The translations under genes were made by a program, and so were the position numbers. From CAZIWW01 sp964543275 (GTDB lineage Bacteria > Patescibacteriota > Minisyncoccia > Moranbacterales > UBA11712), in contig CAZIWW010000001.1 of the NCBI GenBank assembly GCA_964543275.1, positions 22,097 through 86,096 on the forward strand: DNA of 64,000 bases, written 5' to 3'. Below, piece by piece: positions 1 to 8,376 of this stretch. Position 1 is the first letter of the stretch. Each line of letters starts with the position of its first letter. Under the pieces are notes generated by a model. It was not told the DNA's origin. It saw only the letters and a list, made by a program, of their open reading frames with translations, and searched no databases.

Positions 1-1
1 G

Positions 2-1048
2 CCGGCTTTTCAGCCCAAAGAAAATTGGGAGCGGACCGGCCGCTGGAAAACTTACGAAGACTTGTATCGGCTTAAGGATGGGAATAAAGAATACGCGCTG
101 GGTCCCACGCACGAGGAGATAATCGTACCGCTCGCTAAAAAATATATTTTATCTTACAGAGATCTGCCTCTCTATCTTTTTCAAATCCAAAATAAATTTC
201 GGAAGGAACCGCGAGCCAAGTCTGGACTTTTGCGAGGCCGGGAATTTTTAATGAAGGATCTCTACTCTTTTCATATCGATGAAGGCGATCTGGAACGCTA
301 CTACGAAAGATTAAAAAAAACTTATGCTAAAATTTTCGAGCGAGTGGGTATCGGTGATAAGACATATCTCACTTTCGCTTCCGGCGGGAGCTTTAGCAAG
401 TATTCTCATGAATTCCAGACTCTAACGGAAGCTGGTGAAGATATTATTTACATTTGCGACAAATGCCGGGTGGCCGTCAATCGGGAAATTATAGGCGAGG
501 TGAAAAATTCCTGTCCGGAGTGCGGGAGCAAAAAACTAAGAGAAGAAAAAGCTATTGAAGTTGGCAATATATTCCAGCTGAAGACAAAATTTTCCCAGCC
601 TTTTGGTTTAAGCTTCGTCGATAAAAAGGGAAATAAAAAACCGGTAATTATGGGATGCTATGGCATAGGACTGCAAAGGCTAATGGGAACCATTGTTGAA
701 GTTTATAACGACAATAAAGGAATAATTTGGCCGGAGGCGGTGGCTCCGTTTCAGGTGGTTTTAATCGGGATTGACAAGGGAGATTGCGGAAGCAAGGTAA
801 GAGATTTTTGCGAGAAAGTTTATAAGCAGATGGCTGACGAAGGCGTGGAGGCTCTTTACGACGATCGCTGGGAGGTAAGCGCCGGAGAAAAATTCGCAGA
901 CGCGGATCTTTTGGGAATTCCGTATCGGATAGTTGTAAGCGAGAAAACGATGCGCGAGAATAAAGTGGAGGTAAAAGGGAGGGCAAAAGATGAAATCAGA
1001 ATGATGAGCGCTAAAGAGCTAGCTGATGTGTTGGGAAGAAGTAAGTAG
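2..1048 (+). CDS. proS: Prolyl-tRNA synthetase, 5' truncated by window edge
   Basis: Class II aminoacyl-tRNA synthetase that charges tRNA-Pro. The frame is open from base 2, so the N-terminus (roughly 75 residues by comparison with the family) lies outside the window; 348 residues are visible. Motif 2 (FRKEPRAKSGLLRGREFLMKD) and motif 3 (MGCYGIGLQRLMG) are clear, followed by the anticodon-binding domain. Between them lies only a short stretch with CDKC and CPEC pairs, where long bacterial ProRS enzymes carry the roughly 180-residue INS editing domain. This is therefore the short, INS-less form, expected total about 425 residues. Identity is certain; loss of editing is inferred from the missing insertion. 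Confidence 0.96.
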   Translation, partial: PAFQPKENWERTGRWKTYEDLYRLKDGNKEYALGPTHEEIIVPLAKKYILSYRDLPLYLFQIQNKFRKEPRAKSGLLRGREFLMKDLYSFHIDEGDLERYYERLKKTYAKIFERVGIGDKTYLTFASGGSFSKYSHEFQTLTEAGEDIIYICDKCRVAVNREIIGEVKNSCPECGSKKLREEKAIEVGNIFQLKTKFSQPFGLSFVDKKGNKKPVIMGCYGIGLQRLMGTIVEVYNDNKGIIWPEAVAPFQVVLIGIDKGDCGSKVRDFCEKVYKQMADEGVEALYDDRWEVSAGEKFADADLLGIPYRIVVSEKTMRENKVEVKGRAKDEIRMMSAKELADVLGRSK

Positions 1049-1057
1049 AATGCTAGA

Positions 1058-1186
1058 AAACCAAAAACCAAAAACCAAAAATACCCGCCTGCTTTGATTC
1101 CGCCAAGGCGGGACAAAGCCGGGCAGGCGAACAAAAAACCGCAAGACGTTTTGCTTTGTGGTTTTGGCATTTGATTTTTTGCCCAC
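1058..1186. repeat. Intergenic inverted element (ACCAAAAA units)
   Basis: The spacer begins with tandem AACCAAAA units and ends with a complementary GGTTTTGG-type arm. Nested inside is a GC-rich inverted pair (GCCTGCTTTG / CAAAGCCGGGCAGGC) enclosing CCGCCAAGGCGG. Related GC-rich cores occur near 15.97, 19.65 and 32.3 kb. Confidence 0.6.
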
Positions 1187-1248
1187 GCACCAGAAGGCCA
1201 CGGGCTTTCCCGCAGATTGATGGTTCTTATTCTTCGGTGCGGGGTTTC

Positions 1249-1319
1249 GCTCCACGCGCAAGCGGGAGTGAATCCGCGCAGCGTAATTAGCCAAGATGTC
1301 GCGCGCTTGCGCGTGGAGC
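1249..1319. repeat. Perfect 16-bp inverted repeat upstream of mreB
   Basis: GCTCCACGCGCAAGCG at 1249-1264 is exactly complementary to 1304-1319, with a 39-nt loop. It ends 23 bp before the mreB start. It could be a stem in the mreB leader or an independent mobile palindrome. Confidence 0.7.
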
Positions 1320-1342
1320 TTCATTTTTTGGTTTATTTTTTT

Positions 1343-2395
1343 ATGCTTTCCAAACTATTCGGTAAATTTTCGAAGGACATTGGAATTGATCTAGGGACAG
1401 CCAACACACTTGTCTATGTTAGAAGAAGGGGAATTATGATTAACGAGCCGTCGGTGGTGGCTATTAATAAAAAGACTGGACAGATTTTGGCTATTGGCAG
1501 CGAGGCTAAGAAAATGGTTGGCAAAACTCCTTCCCACATTGTAGCCACTCGCCCTCTTGTGGACGGCGTAGTGAGCGACTTTGAAGTGACGGAGCAGATG
1601 CTTCGCTACTTTATTGAGAAGGTTCATCGAGGAAGCTTTACTTTTTTGCCTCGCCCGCAGGTGGTTATCGGCATTCCTTCCGGAGTAACGGAAGTTGAAA
1701 AAAGAGCGGTGGTGGACGCGGCAGTGAATGCCGGAGCGCGCAAAGCTTATCTAGTGGACGAGCCGATGGCGGCGGCTATCGGCGCTCGTCTTCCGGTTCA
1801 GGAGGCTTCCGGCAATATGATTGTGGACATCGGCGGGGGGACGACGGAAATAGCGGTCATCTCGCTGGGCGGAGTGGTAGTTTGCCGCAGTCTCCGCATC
1901 GCCGGCGACGAGATGAATGAGGATATCATTCGTTACGCCCGCGACGAATTTAATTTGCTGCTGGGAGAGAAAACGGCCGAGAATATTAAAATCGCCATCG
2001 GAAGCGCTTATGAATTAGATGAGACTTTGGAAATGCCAATGAGGGGCCGCGACTTAGTCACAGGACTTCCTAAAGAAGTAGTGGTTAACGACACTCAAAT
2101 AAGAGAGGCTCTTTACCGTTCGGTTAAAATAATAGTTAACAATGTTAAATCTGCCATTGAAGAAACTCCGCCGGAACTTATTTCCGACATAATGCAAAGA
2201 GGCATAATCTTGACCGGCGGCGGCGGGCTGATAAGAAGGCTGGATCGCCTTATAGCCGAACAGGCCGATATGCCGGTGAGAGTTATGGATGACCCATTGA
2301 CGGCGGTGGCTCGCGGAACGGGGATTATCTTGGAACATCTTAATGAGCTTAAGGATATTCTGGCTGACACGCAGTATGATAAGGTGTCGTTGTGA
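1343..2395 (+). CDS. mreB: Rod-shape-determining actin-like ATPase MreB
   Basis: Bacterial actin homologue that polymerises under the membrane and guides lateral wall synthesis. The protein of 350 residues shows the phosphate-1 motif (GIDLGTANTLVYV, near residue 14), the phosphate-2 motif (DIGGGTTEIAVI) and the adenosine motif (TGGGGLIRR). The ATG at 1343 is preferred over an in-frame upstream ATG at 1217, because those extra 42 residues are translated from the spacer repeat and MreB normally starts close to the 'DIGIDLGT' strand. It heads the mreB-mreC-mreD-pbp2 cluster. No SD site precedes it. Confidence 0.97.
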   Translation: MLSKLFGKFSKDIGIDLGTANTLVYVRRRGIMINEPSVVAINKKTGQILAIGSEAKKMVGKTPSHIVATRPLVDGVVSDFEVTEQMLRYFIEKVHRGSFTFLPRPQVVIGIPSGVTEVEKRAVVDAAVNAGARKAYLVDEPMAAAIGARLPVQEASGNMIVDIGGGTTEIAVISLGGVVVCRSLRIAGDEMNEDIIRYARDEFNLLLGEKTAENIKIAIGSAYELDETLEMPMRGRDLVTGLPKEVVVNDTQIREALYRSVKIIVNNVKSAIEETPPELISDIMQRGIILTGGGGLIRRLDRLIAEQADMPVRVMDDPLTAVARGTGIILEHLNELKDILADTQYDKVSL

Positions 2396-2422
2396 GAAAG
2401 AAGCCCCGTAATTCATAGATAA

Positions 2423-3223
2423 ATGAAAATACTTTTTACTAAAAAAACCTGGCGGCTTTTGTTTTGGGTTATTGTCATTTTATGCCTGATTTTTTTGGGC
2501 GCTCGTGGGATGAGCAATAAATTTAAGGGAGCTACCTTGAGCGTAGTTCAGCCTTTTTCCAAAACATTTAGGATTTTCTCCGGTGGTGTGAGCGGTTTTT
2601 TTCGTTTTTTGGGATCAATTGGCGATTTAAAAGAGGAAAACGAAAGGTTGATTAAAGAGAACAACAGACTTTTGGCTGACAATGCTCTTCTTAGCGACAT
2701 TGAGAGTGAGAACCGTGAGCTTAGAAGCGAGCTTGAACTGGCCCCTAGAAAAAAATATAATCTTGAGGCTAGTTTTGTTACCGCTCAAGATCCTCAAGGG
2801 CTTGGTAATTATTTAATAATTGACAAAGGAGCGAATAAAGGGATAAAAGACGGAATGCCGGTGATAGTATCTAGCGGGATTCTAACAGGGAGGGTGATTG
2901 AGGTTTATCCTCAAAGCGCGAAAGTTGTTTTGATTACCGATCCTTCAAGCGTCGTCAACGCCGAGGTGGAAGACAGCGAAGCTAAAGGAATTATAAAAGG
3001 GGAATACGGGCTTGGTATTGTAATGGATATGATACCACAGAATAAAGTCATAAAAGAAGGTGACAGAGTAATTACTTCCGGATTGGGCGGGGAAATGCCC
3101 AGAGGTCTTTATGTAGGAGAGGTCAGCAATGTGGGTCAATCGGAAGATAAGCTTTTTCAGCAAGCCTCAATTGTTTCTCCGGTTGACTTTTCAAGCTTAA
3201 AAATTGTTTTTGTGATAAAGTGA
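2423..3223 (+). CDS. mreC: Cell-shape protein MreC
   Basis: Scaffold of the elongation complex that links MreB to penicillin-binding proteins from the outer face of the membrane. It has 266 residues: one N-terminal membrane segment (about 10-28), a coiled-coil stretch (about 65-100, rich in EEN/KEN repeats) and the twin beta-barrel MreC core. The core has the family signature around 'VTAQDPQGLGNYLIIDKG' and 'GLGGEMPRGLYVGEV'. It starts 27 bp after mreB and precedes mreD, the usual order. Confidence 0.95.
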   Translation: MKILFTKKTWRLLFWVIVILCLIFLGARGMSNKFKGATLSVVQPFSKTFRIFSGGVSGFFRFLGSIGDLKEENERLIKENNRLLADNALLSDIESENRELRSELELAPRKKYNLEASFVTAQDPQGLGNYLIIDKGANKGIKDGMPVIVSSGILTGRVIEVYPQSAKVVLITDPSSVVNAEVEDSEAKGIIKGEYGLGIVMDMIPQNKVIKEGDRVITSGLGGEMPRGLYVGEVSNVGQSEDKLFQQASIVSPVDFSSLKIVFVIK

Positions 3224-3234
3224 TAGGTCTCTAC

Positions 3235-3458
3235 GAACTACGAATCTGTACGAATGTACGAATGAGTGAGGATTGAAATAATGTGCTTATATAAAAATTG
3301 ATTCGTATATTCGTGCAAAATTCGCCACCGCTACGGCGGGGTCCNNNNNNNNNNNNNNNNNNNNNNNNNNNNNNNNNNNNNNNNNNNNNNNNNNNNNNNN
3401 NNNNNNNNNNNNNNNNNNNNNNNNNNNNNNNNNNNNNNNNNNNNTAATTCGTAAAGAC
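3235..3458. repeat. TACGAAT-family intergenic element, broken by scaffold gap
   Basis: Spacer of tandem TACGAAT/TACGAATG units, then an opposing arm (ATTCGTATATTCGTG) and a GC-rich tail (TTCGCCACCGCTACGGCGGGGTCC region) running into the N gap; after the gap AATTCGTAAAG follows. The tail matches, in reverse complement, the element at 43445-43500. Confidence 0.7.
3345..3444. other. Assembly gap (100 N)
   Basis: Exactly 100 N, a conventional scaffold spacer. It begins at the point where the homologous repeat at 43.45 kb enters a CCCGCTATAGCGGG palindrome, so the break is probably repeat-induced. True length unknown. Confidence 0.98.
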
Positions 3459-4004
3459 ATGCGAAATCTTATCTTTTTCATAATCTGTTTGGCATTGACG
3501 ATTTTCCAACTTTCTGTGCTGGGAGTTTTTTTTAGCTATAATCGCTTGCCTGATTTAATCCTAGTATTTGTGACAGCTTTGGTTATTCAGAAGGGGCTAG
3601 AAGAATCGTTAAAGTGGATTGTAATTTTAGGGTTGCTGATCGACGCCGGGTCTCATTGGTTGTGTGGAACCAGCGCTCTGGTTTTTTTAATATTGGGGGC
3701 TCTGTTTGGAGCTTTGTCGGAAGTGACTGGTATTAAAACTAGAAAAACTCTGCTTCTTTTTTCTCTGGCGCCGATTATTGCGATATTTAAAATAGCCAGT
3801 GACGCGGCCGTGATATTTCTTTCGAAGTTGGAAAACTATTGGCTGGGAGAAAATTTTCCAGAAGCGATTATTTTTTTCAGCTGGGATTATGTTTTAAAAT
3901 TAACCTACACCGTTTTGGCCGGCTATCTTATTTATTTTTTGCTTAAAAGGGTTGACGATTGGCTGCTGTCTTTCGAACCGGTGGAAGATTTTCAAAAAAA
4001 GTAA
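3459..4004 (+). CDS. mreD: Rod-shape-determining membrane protein MreD
   Basis: Integral membrane partner of MreC. The 181 residues are almost wholly hydrophobic, with about five to six membrane segments and the MreD-like 'RLPDLILVFVTALVIQKG' and 'GLLIDAGSHWLCGTSALVFL' regions. Sequence similarity to textbook MreD is modest, as is usual for this family, so the call rests on topology, length and position between mreC and pbp2. The ATG lies 14 bp after the gap. No upstream ATG is visible, but sequence inside the gap could extend the protein. Confidence 0.85.
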   Translation: MRNLIFFIICLALTIFQLSVLGVFFSYNRLPDLILVFVTALVIQKGLEESLKWIVILGLLIDAGSHWLCGTSALVFLILGALFGALSEVTGIKTRKTLLLFSLAPIIAIFKIASDAAVIFLSKLENYWLGENFPEAIIFFSWDYVLKLTYTVLAGYLIYFLLKRVDDWLLSFEPVEDFQKK

Positions 4005-4088
4005 TTTTCTTGAATTACTGGATTCATTTATTTTACAGGAGTCGAACCTTGTTACAGTTAGTGAGGTTTGATCACTACATCTTGTTTT

Positions 4089-5987
4089 ATGTTTCTGGAA
4101 AAATATTTCAAAAAAAAGAGACAGCAAAAAGGGTTTGAAGTGGAAGACATTTCGAATGGTTCTCTAGAGTCGAGCGAAGCCAGAGCGATTAGAGAACCTA
4201 TTTCGGAAAAGGGTATTAAGTTCGCGCGCTATTTGGTTCTAGCGGTGTTTTTGATATTAGCTTTCAGAGTTTTCTATCTGCAGGTTATAAGGGGAAATTA
4301 TTACAGCGAGCTTTCTAAGGGAAACCGCATTCGAGAGATAGCTATAAAAGCTCCCCGAGGACTGATATTTGATAAAGCGGGCAAGAAATTAGTGCACAAT
4401 GTTCCCAGCTTTGATTTGGTAATTATACCAGCCGATCTTCCCGATGACTCCAGGGAGAGATTGAAAGAAGAGGAAGAATTGGCGGAAATTTTGCAGATGA
4501 ACAGTCGGAGTCTGAAGGCGATGGTGGAATCCCAGGACAGAAATTCTTTCAGTCCAGTTCTTCTTAAAGAAAATGTCAGCCAGGAGGAAGCGCTTATTTT
4601 TTTCGAGAAAAGAGAAAGATTTAGAGGGTTTCACTTAGATAAAACGGCGGTGAGAAAATACGAGGACGGGAATTGTTTTTCCTTTATAATAGGCTATACA
4701 GGAAAGATTACAAAGAATGAATTAAAGGAGTTCCCGAACTATCTAATGACGGATTATGTAGGAAAAACCGGGCTGGAGTACAGCTATGAAAAATATCTTC
4801 GCGGCCGGCATGGCAAGCAAGAAGTTGAGGTTGATTCTTTAGGCAACATTAAAAAAAATTTCGGAGCGAAGAGTCCGATTAACGGAAGCGACTTGTATTT
4901 AAGTCTGGACTCCGGGCTTCAAAAGAAAATACAGGATAGCTTGGAGAGAATACTTCAAGACATTGAAACAAATGCGGCTGCAGCTGTAGCCATTAATCCA
5001 CAAAATGGCGAGATACTTGCTTTAGCAAGTCTGCCTAGTTATGATAATAACTTGTTTGCCGAAGGGATTTCAAGCGAGGAATACAACAGCCTAATCACGG
5101 ACAAAGACAAACCGATGTTTAATCGGGCGGTGAGCGGGGAATATCCTCCGGGTTCTACTTTTAAGCCTTTGGTAGCGGCTGCGTCTCTTCAAGAGGGAAT
5201 TATAAATCCGGGGACGACTGTAAATTGTCTTGGGGCGATAAGCATTGGCAAATTTAGGTTTCCGGATTGGAAGGTCCATGGCATTACTGACGTCAGGAAA
5301 GCCATTGCTGAAAGTTGCGACGTATTTTTCTACGCCGTTGGCGGCGGGTGGGATAATGTGTCGGGACTTGGGATTGACAGAATGAAAAAATACGCCAATT
5401 TATTTGGGTTGGGCAGGATTCTGGGTATTGATATTCCCGGCGAAGCTCCAGGACTTATTCCGGATCAATCGTGGAAAATGAAAACTTTTAACGAGAAGTG
5501 GTACATTGGAGATGACTACCATTGTGCTATCGGGCAGGGCTTTATTACCGCCACTCCTTTGCAGTTAGCAAATTATGCGGCGGCTATTGCCAACGGCGGG
5601 ATAGTTTACCAGCCGCATTTAGTTAGATCAATAAAGAATTCTAATGGGGATGAAGAAACGATTAAGCCTAAAATACTCCATAAAAATTTTATCGCGCCTT
5701 CAAACATAGAAATAGTAAAAGAAGGAATGCGGCAGGCGGTAACTTCTTCTTCCGGGTCGGCTAGGTCGCTTAGCGACTTAAAAGTGGCGGTGGCAGGCAA
5801 GACTGGAACGGCCCAATTTGGCAGTGAAGACAAGACTCATGGCTGGTTTATATCTTTCGCGCCTTACGATAATCCGGAAATAGCCATGGCGGTCTTGGTT
5901 GAAGGCGGCGGGGAAGGTCACAGCACGGCCGTGCCAGTAACTAAAGAAGTCTATAGATGGTATTTTGAGGAGCGGGAAAAGGATTAA
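4089..5987 (+). CDS. mrdA: Penicillin-binding protein 2, elongation transpeptidase
   Basis: Class B peptidoglycan DD-transpeptidase of the elongation complex. Of 632 residues, the N-terminal membrane anchor lies at about 45-65, followed by the PBP dimerisation domain and the transpeptidase domain. Visible active-site motifs are SxxK as STFK (in PPGSTFKPLVAAAS), SxN represented by SCD (AESCDVFFYAVG), and KTG as GKTGTAQF. The ATG at 4089 is preferred to a TTG at 4068. It ends the mreBCD-pbp2 cluster. The SCD version of SxN is common in PBP2 proteins. Confidence 0.95.
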   Translation: MFLEKYFKKKRQQKGFEVEDISNGSLESSEARAIREPISEKGIKFARYLVLAVFLILAFRVFYLQVIRGNYYSELSKGNRIREIAIKAPRGLIFDKAGKKLVHNVPSFDLVIIPADLPDDSRERLKEEEELAEILQMNSRSLKAMVESQDRNSFSPVLLKENVSQEEALIFFEKRERFRGFHLDKTAVRKYEDGNCFSFIIGYTGKITKNELKEFPNYLMTDYVGKTGLEYSYEKYLRGRHGKQEVEVDSLGNIKKNFGAKSPINGSDLYLSLDSGLQKKIQDSLERILQDIETNAAAAVAINPQNGEILALASLPSYDNNLFAEGISSEEYNSLITDKDKPMFNRAVSGEYPPGSTFKPLVAAASLQEGIINPGTTVNCLGAISIGKFRFPDWKVHGITDVRKAIAESCDVFFYAVGGGWDNVSGLGIDRMKKYANLFGLGRILGIDIPGEAPGLIPDQSWKMKTFNEKWYIGDDYHCAIGQGFITATPLQLANYAAAIANGGIVYQPHLVRSIKNSNGDEETIKPKILHKNFIAPSNIEIVKEGMRQAVTSSSGSARSLSDLKVAVAGKTGTAQFGSEDKTHGWFISFAPYDNPEIAMAVLVEGGGEGHSTAVPVTKEVYRWYFEEREKD

Positions 5988-6086
5988 TAAGGAATAAGGA
6001 GATCCAATCTCCATAGCTAGAGAGATTTGAAGGCTGAATCTCTAATCGGAATTACATATTCAAATACGCGACAGGATTGAATCGTA

Positions 6087-6161
6087 ATGGTAACCTTGAC
6101 AACGTTTGCGTTTTTAATTATCATTTGGGCTATTATTGGTTTATTGTTGATTGCGAAGTAG
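6087..6161 (+). CDS. Putative 24-residue single-span membrane peptide
   Basis: An ATG ORF reading MVTLTTFAFLIIIWAIIGLL plus LIAK, i.e. one continuous hydrophobic helix and a terminal lysine. It sits alone between pbp2 and greA, 40 bp upstream of greA. No good SD site precedes it. It is too short for statistical support; the evidence is the composition of the reading frame and the otherwise gene-free spacer. A chance ORF cannot be excluded. Confidence 0.3.
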   Translation: MVTLTTFAFLIIIWAIIGLLLIAK

Positions 6162-6201
6162 ACGAGTATAAATTTAACAAAATTGGTATTCAATCATATG
6201 A

Positions 6202-6687
6202 ATGCCTTTTAAGTTATTTAAACAAAAATCTATGGTTAGGTATTTAACCCCGGAAGGGTTGAAAAAACTGGAAGAAGAGTTGAAAGAAAGAAAAACTAAA
6301 ATGCGTCAGGCTATTGCCCAGTCTATTAAGGAAGCTAAAGAGCAAGGAGATTTAAGCGAGAATGCCGAGTATAGCGAAGCTAAAAGATTACAGGGTGAAA
6401 ACGAGAGGCGCATTATGGAGTTGGAGAATTCGATTAGGACGTCTAAGGTGGTTAACTATGACAAAAAAAGTCAGGCAATTCAAATGGGTTCGAGAGTAAA
6501 AGTCAAATTCAACGGAATTGAACAAATTTTTGATATAGTTGGTTCTAATGAAGTTGATCCGCTTGGCAGCAAGATTTCTAACGAATCGCCTATAGGAAGA
6601 GCACTAATGGGGAAAAGCGTTGGAGATAAGGTAATTGTTGAAACGCCAAGCGGGAAGAAGATGTATGAGGTGGTGGAAGTGAGTTAA
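6202..6687 (+). CDS. greA: Transcript cleavage factor GreA
   Basis: Binds the secondary channel of RNA polymerase and stimulates cleavage of backtracked RNA. The 161 residues carry the N-terminal coiled-coil hairpin with the acidic tip (GDLSENAEYSEAK, the catalytic D/E pair) and the C-terminal FKBP-like domain (GSRVKVKF ... PIGRALMGKSVGD). An internal ATG at 6232 (MVRYLTPEGLKKLEEEL) aligns better with the usual GreA N-terminus and may be the true start. A strong terminator follows. Confidence 0.95.
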   Translation: MPFKLFKQKSMVRYLTPEGLKKLEEELKERKTKMRQAIAQSIKEAKEQGDLSENAEYSEAKRLQGENERRIMELENSIRTSKVVNYDKKSQAIQMGSRVKVKFNGIEQIFDIVGSNEVDPLGSKISNESPIGRALMGKSVGDKVIVETPSGKKMYEVVEVS

Positions 6688-6717
6688 ATGTTCTAATTGT
6701 CCTAGCTGTTTTTTACG

Positions 6718-6752
6718 GAAACAAGGCGTAGCCTTGTTTCTCTTGTTTTTTT
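6718..6752 (+). terminator. Rho-independent terminator after greA
   Basis: Perfect 10-bp stem GAAACAAGGC / GCCTTGTTTC with a 3-nt loop, followed by TCTTGTTTTTTT. It lies 31 bp downstream of the greA stop. Confidence 0.85.
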
Positions 6753-6770
6753 AGAGGAGGAAGTTATAAT
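6743..6770 (+). promoter_or_regulatory. Probable promoter upstream of lysS
   Basis: -35-like TTGTTT at 6743-6748, 16-bp spacer, -10 TATAAT at 6765-6770. It would drive the tiny ORF or leader and lysS. It overlaps the greA terminator tail, so the -35 match may be partly coincidental. Confidence 0.45.
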
Positions 6771-6804
6771 GGCAGTGAGGTTAGAAGCGAGAAGCAAGAA
6801 TTAA
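6769..6804 (+). CDS. Tiny SD-led ORF (11 residues), leader or remnant
   Basis: ATG preceded by a strong SD site (AGAGGAGGAA, 8 nt spacing) encodes MAVRLEARSKN and then stops where the intergenic repeat begins. It may be a leader peptide or the stump of an SD-led orphan gene truncated by the repeat. It is reported because strong SD sites are rare in this window and otherwise mark small orphan genes. Confidence 0.25.
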   Translation: MAVRLEARSKN

Positions 6805-6884
6805 GAAGTTAGGGCTTTGCTGTATAGGCGAGAGCGGTTGACTAATTCCTTGATTCTTAATTCTAGATTCTAGATTTTAATAAG
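6790..6884. repeat. Intergenic inverted element (GAATTAAG units)
   Basis: Arm AAGAATTAAGAAGTTAG near the 5' end and complementary TTCTTAATTCTAGATTCTAG near the 3' end, which stops at the lysS ATG. Same unit family as 11889-11984. Confidence 0.65.
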
Positions 6885-8336
6885 ATGCTTGACGAGATTA
6901 AAAAAACTAAGTTGAGAAAACTTGAGGCCTTGCGGGATCAAAGCGTCGATCCTTATCCAGAAAAAACTAGACGCTCTGTGGTTAATAAAGAGGCGTTGAG
7001 CAGGTTTGATAATTTGAAGGACAAGAAAATTTTCCTGGTTGGTCGCGTGCGTTCGCTTCGTCCGATGGGCGGATCGGCTTTTGCTCACATAGAAGACGGA
7101 TCAGGAAAAATTCAGGTTTTTCTAAGCAAGAAAAATATAGGCGGAGAGAATTATAAGTTGTTTACTGATACTATTGAGATTGGGGATTTCGTGCAGGTCG
7201 AGGGAAAATTATTTAAAACCAAGAAGGGCGAGAAAACTTTGGAAGTCCGTGACTGGAAAGTTTTGGCCAAGAGCGTCTTGCCTATTCCAACAGAGTACTT
7301 TGGACTCAAAGATCAAGAAGAACTTTTGCGAAAAAGGTATTTAGATTTAATGCTTAATCCGGAAACTCGGGAGCTTTTTAATAAAAAGAATATTTTTTGG
7401 CGGACTGTCAGGAATTTTTTAGTTGAAAAAGGTTTTCTGGAGGTGCAAACGCCAGTTTTGGAAAATATTCCCGGCGGCGCGGAAGCGGAGCCGTTTGTTA
7501 CTCACCACAATGCTCTCGATCGCGATTTTTATTTGCGCATTTCATTGGAGCTTCCGCTTAAACGTCTTCTGGTCGGCGGCTATGAGAAAGTGTTTGAGAT
7601 CGGGCGGGTGTTTCGCAATGAGGGAATCGACCGGGAGCATCTTCAAGAATATGATATGGTAGAGTTTTACGAAGCCTACGCGGATATGGAAAAGGGAATG
7701 AAGACAGTTGAAGAAATGTTTAAAGATATTGTGAAGGCGGTAACCGGAGGAGCAAAAACGGAATATGAGGAAAGTTTGGTGAATTGGGGTGATAAATGGG
7801 AGATAAAGGATTATTTTGAGTTGTTTAAAAAAGAAACCGGGATAGATTTAGATAATAAAGTAAGCGTTGAAGATTTAAAAAAGAGAGCCGACGAACTTGA
7901 GATTGAATATGAAGAAGATTATGGCAAGGGAAGAATGATTGATACAATTTTTAAAAAGACGGCTCGGGTTAAACTAATTCAGCCCTGTTTTTTGGTCGGT
8001 CATCCGATTGAAGTTTCGCCGCTGTCCAAAACAAACCCGAACGATTCCAAAAAAGTTTTGAGATTTCAAGTGGTGGCTGGAGGAATGGAGTTAGGCAATG
8101 GATTTTCGGAGCTTAACGATCCCATAGAGCAACGAAGAAGATTTGAAGAGCAGATGAGGTTGCGCAAAGCTGGCGACAAAGAGGCGCAAATGATGGATAA
8201 AGATTTCGTGGAGGCGCTGGAATACGGTATGCCGCCGGCGGTTGGTTTCGGGATGAGCGAGCGGCTGTTCGCCATGCTTATGAATAAATCTGTTCGGGAG
8301 ACGGTGATCTTTCCGCCGGTGAGAGGGAAGAAATAG
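6885..8336 (+). CDS. lysS: Lysyl-tRNA synthetase, class II
   Basis: Charges tRNA-Lys. The 483 residues include an N-terminal OB-fold anticodon-binding domain (about 50-140, with VGRVRSLRPMG) and the class II catalytic core. Motif 1 lies around FLEVQTPVLENIPGGAEAEPF, motif 2 is VFEIGRVFRNEG followed by HLQEYDMVEFY, and motif 3 is FGMSERLFAMLMNKSVRET with its arginine. Length and domain order are typical. The start at 6885 directly follows the repeat arm and has no SD site. Confidence 0.97.
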   Translation: MLDEIKKTKLRKLEALRDQSVDPYPEKTRRSVVNKEALSRFDNLKDKKIFLVGRVRSLRPMGGSAFAHIEDGSGKIQVFLSKKNIGGENYKLFTDTIEIGDFVQVEGKLFKTKKGEKTLEVRDWKVLAKSVLPIPTEYFGLKDQEELLRKRYLDLMLNPETRELFNKKNIFWRTVRNFLVEKGFLEVQTPVLENIPGGAEAEPFVTHHNALDRDFYLRISLELPLKRLLVGGYEKVFEIGRVFRNEGIDREHLQEYDMVEFYEAYADMEKGMKTVEEMFKDIVKAVTGGAKTEYEESLVNWGDKWEIKDYFELFKKETGIDLDNKVSVEDLKKRADELEIEYEEDYGKGRMIDTIFKKTARVKLIQPCFLVGHPIEVSPLSKTNPNDSKKVLRFQVVAGGMELGNGFSELNDPIEQRRRFEEQMRLRKAGDKEAQMMDKDFVEALEYGMPPAVGFGMSERLFAMLMNKSVRETVIFPPVRGKK

Positions 8337-8375
8337 TTAAAAGTTCAAAGTTAAAAGTTGAAAATTTATTTGACT
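8337..8375. repeat. Left arm of element enclosing four-helix-bundle gene 1
   Basis: Begins directly after the lysS stop; contains AGTTCAAAGTTAAAAGTT. The complementary right arm is at 8752-8804. Confidence 0.75.
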
Positions 8376-8376
8376 T

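Noticed and set aside
648..1324. Minus-strand ORFs over proS and the following spacer
   Set aside because: Arise opposite a conserved gene or in low-complexity repeats; no family features.
1217..1342. 42-residue N-terminal extension of MreB
   Set aside because: Encoded by the palindromic spacer; MreB homologues start at the ATG at 1343.
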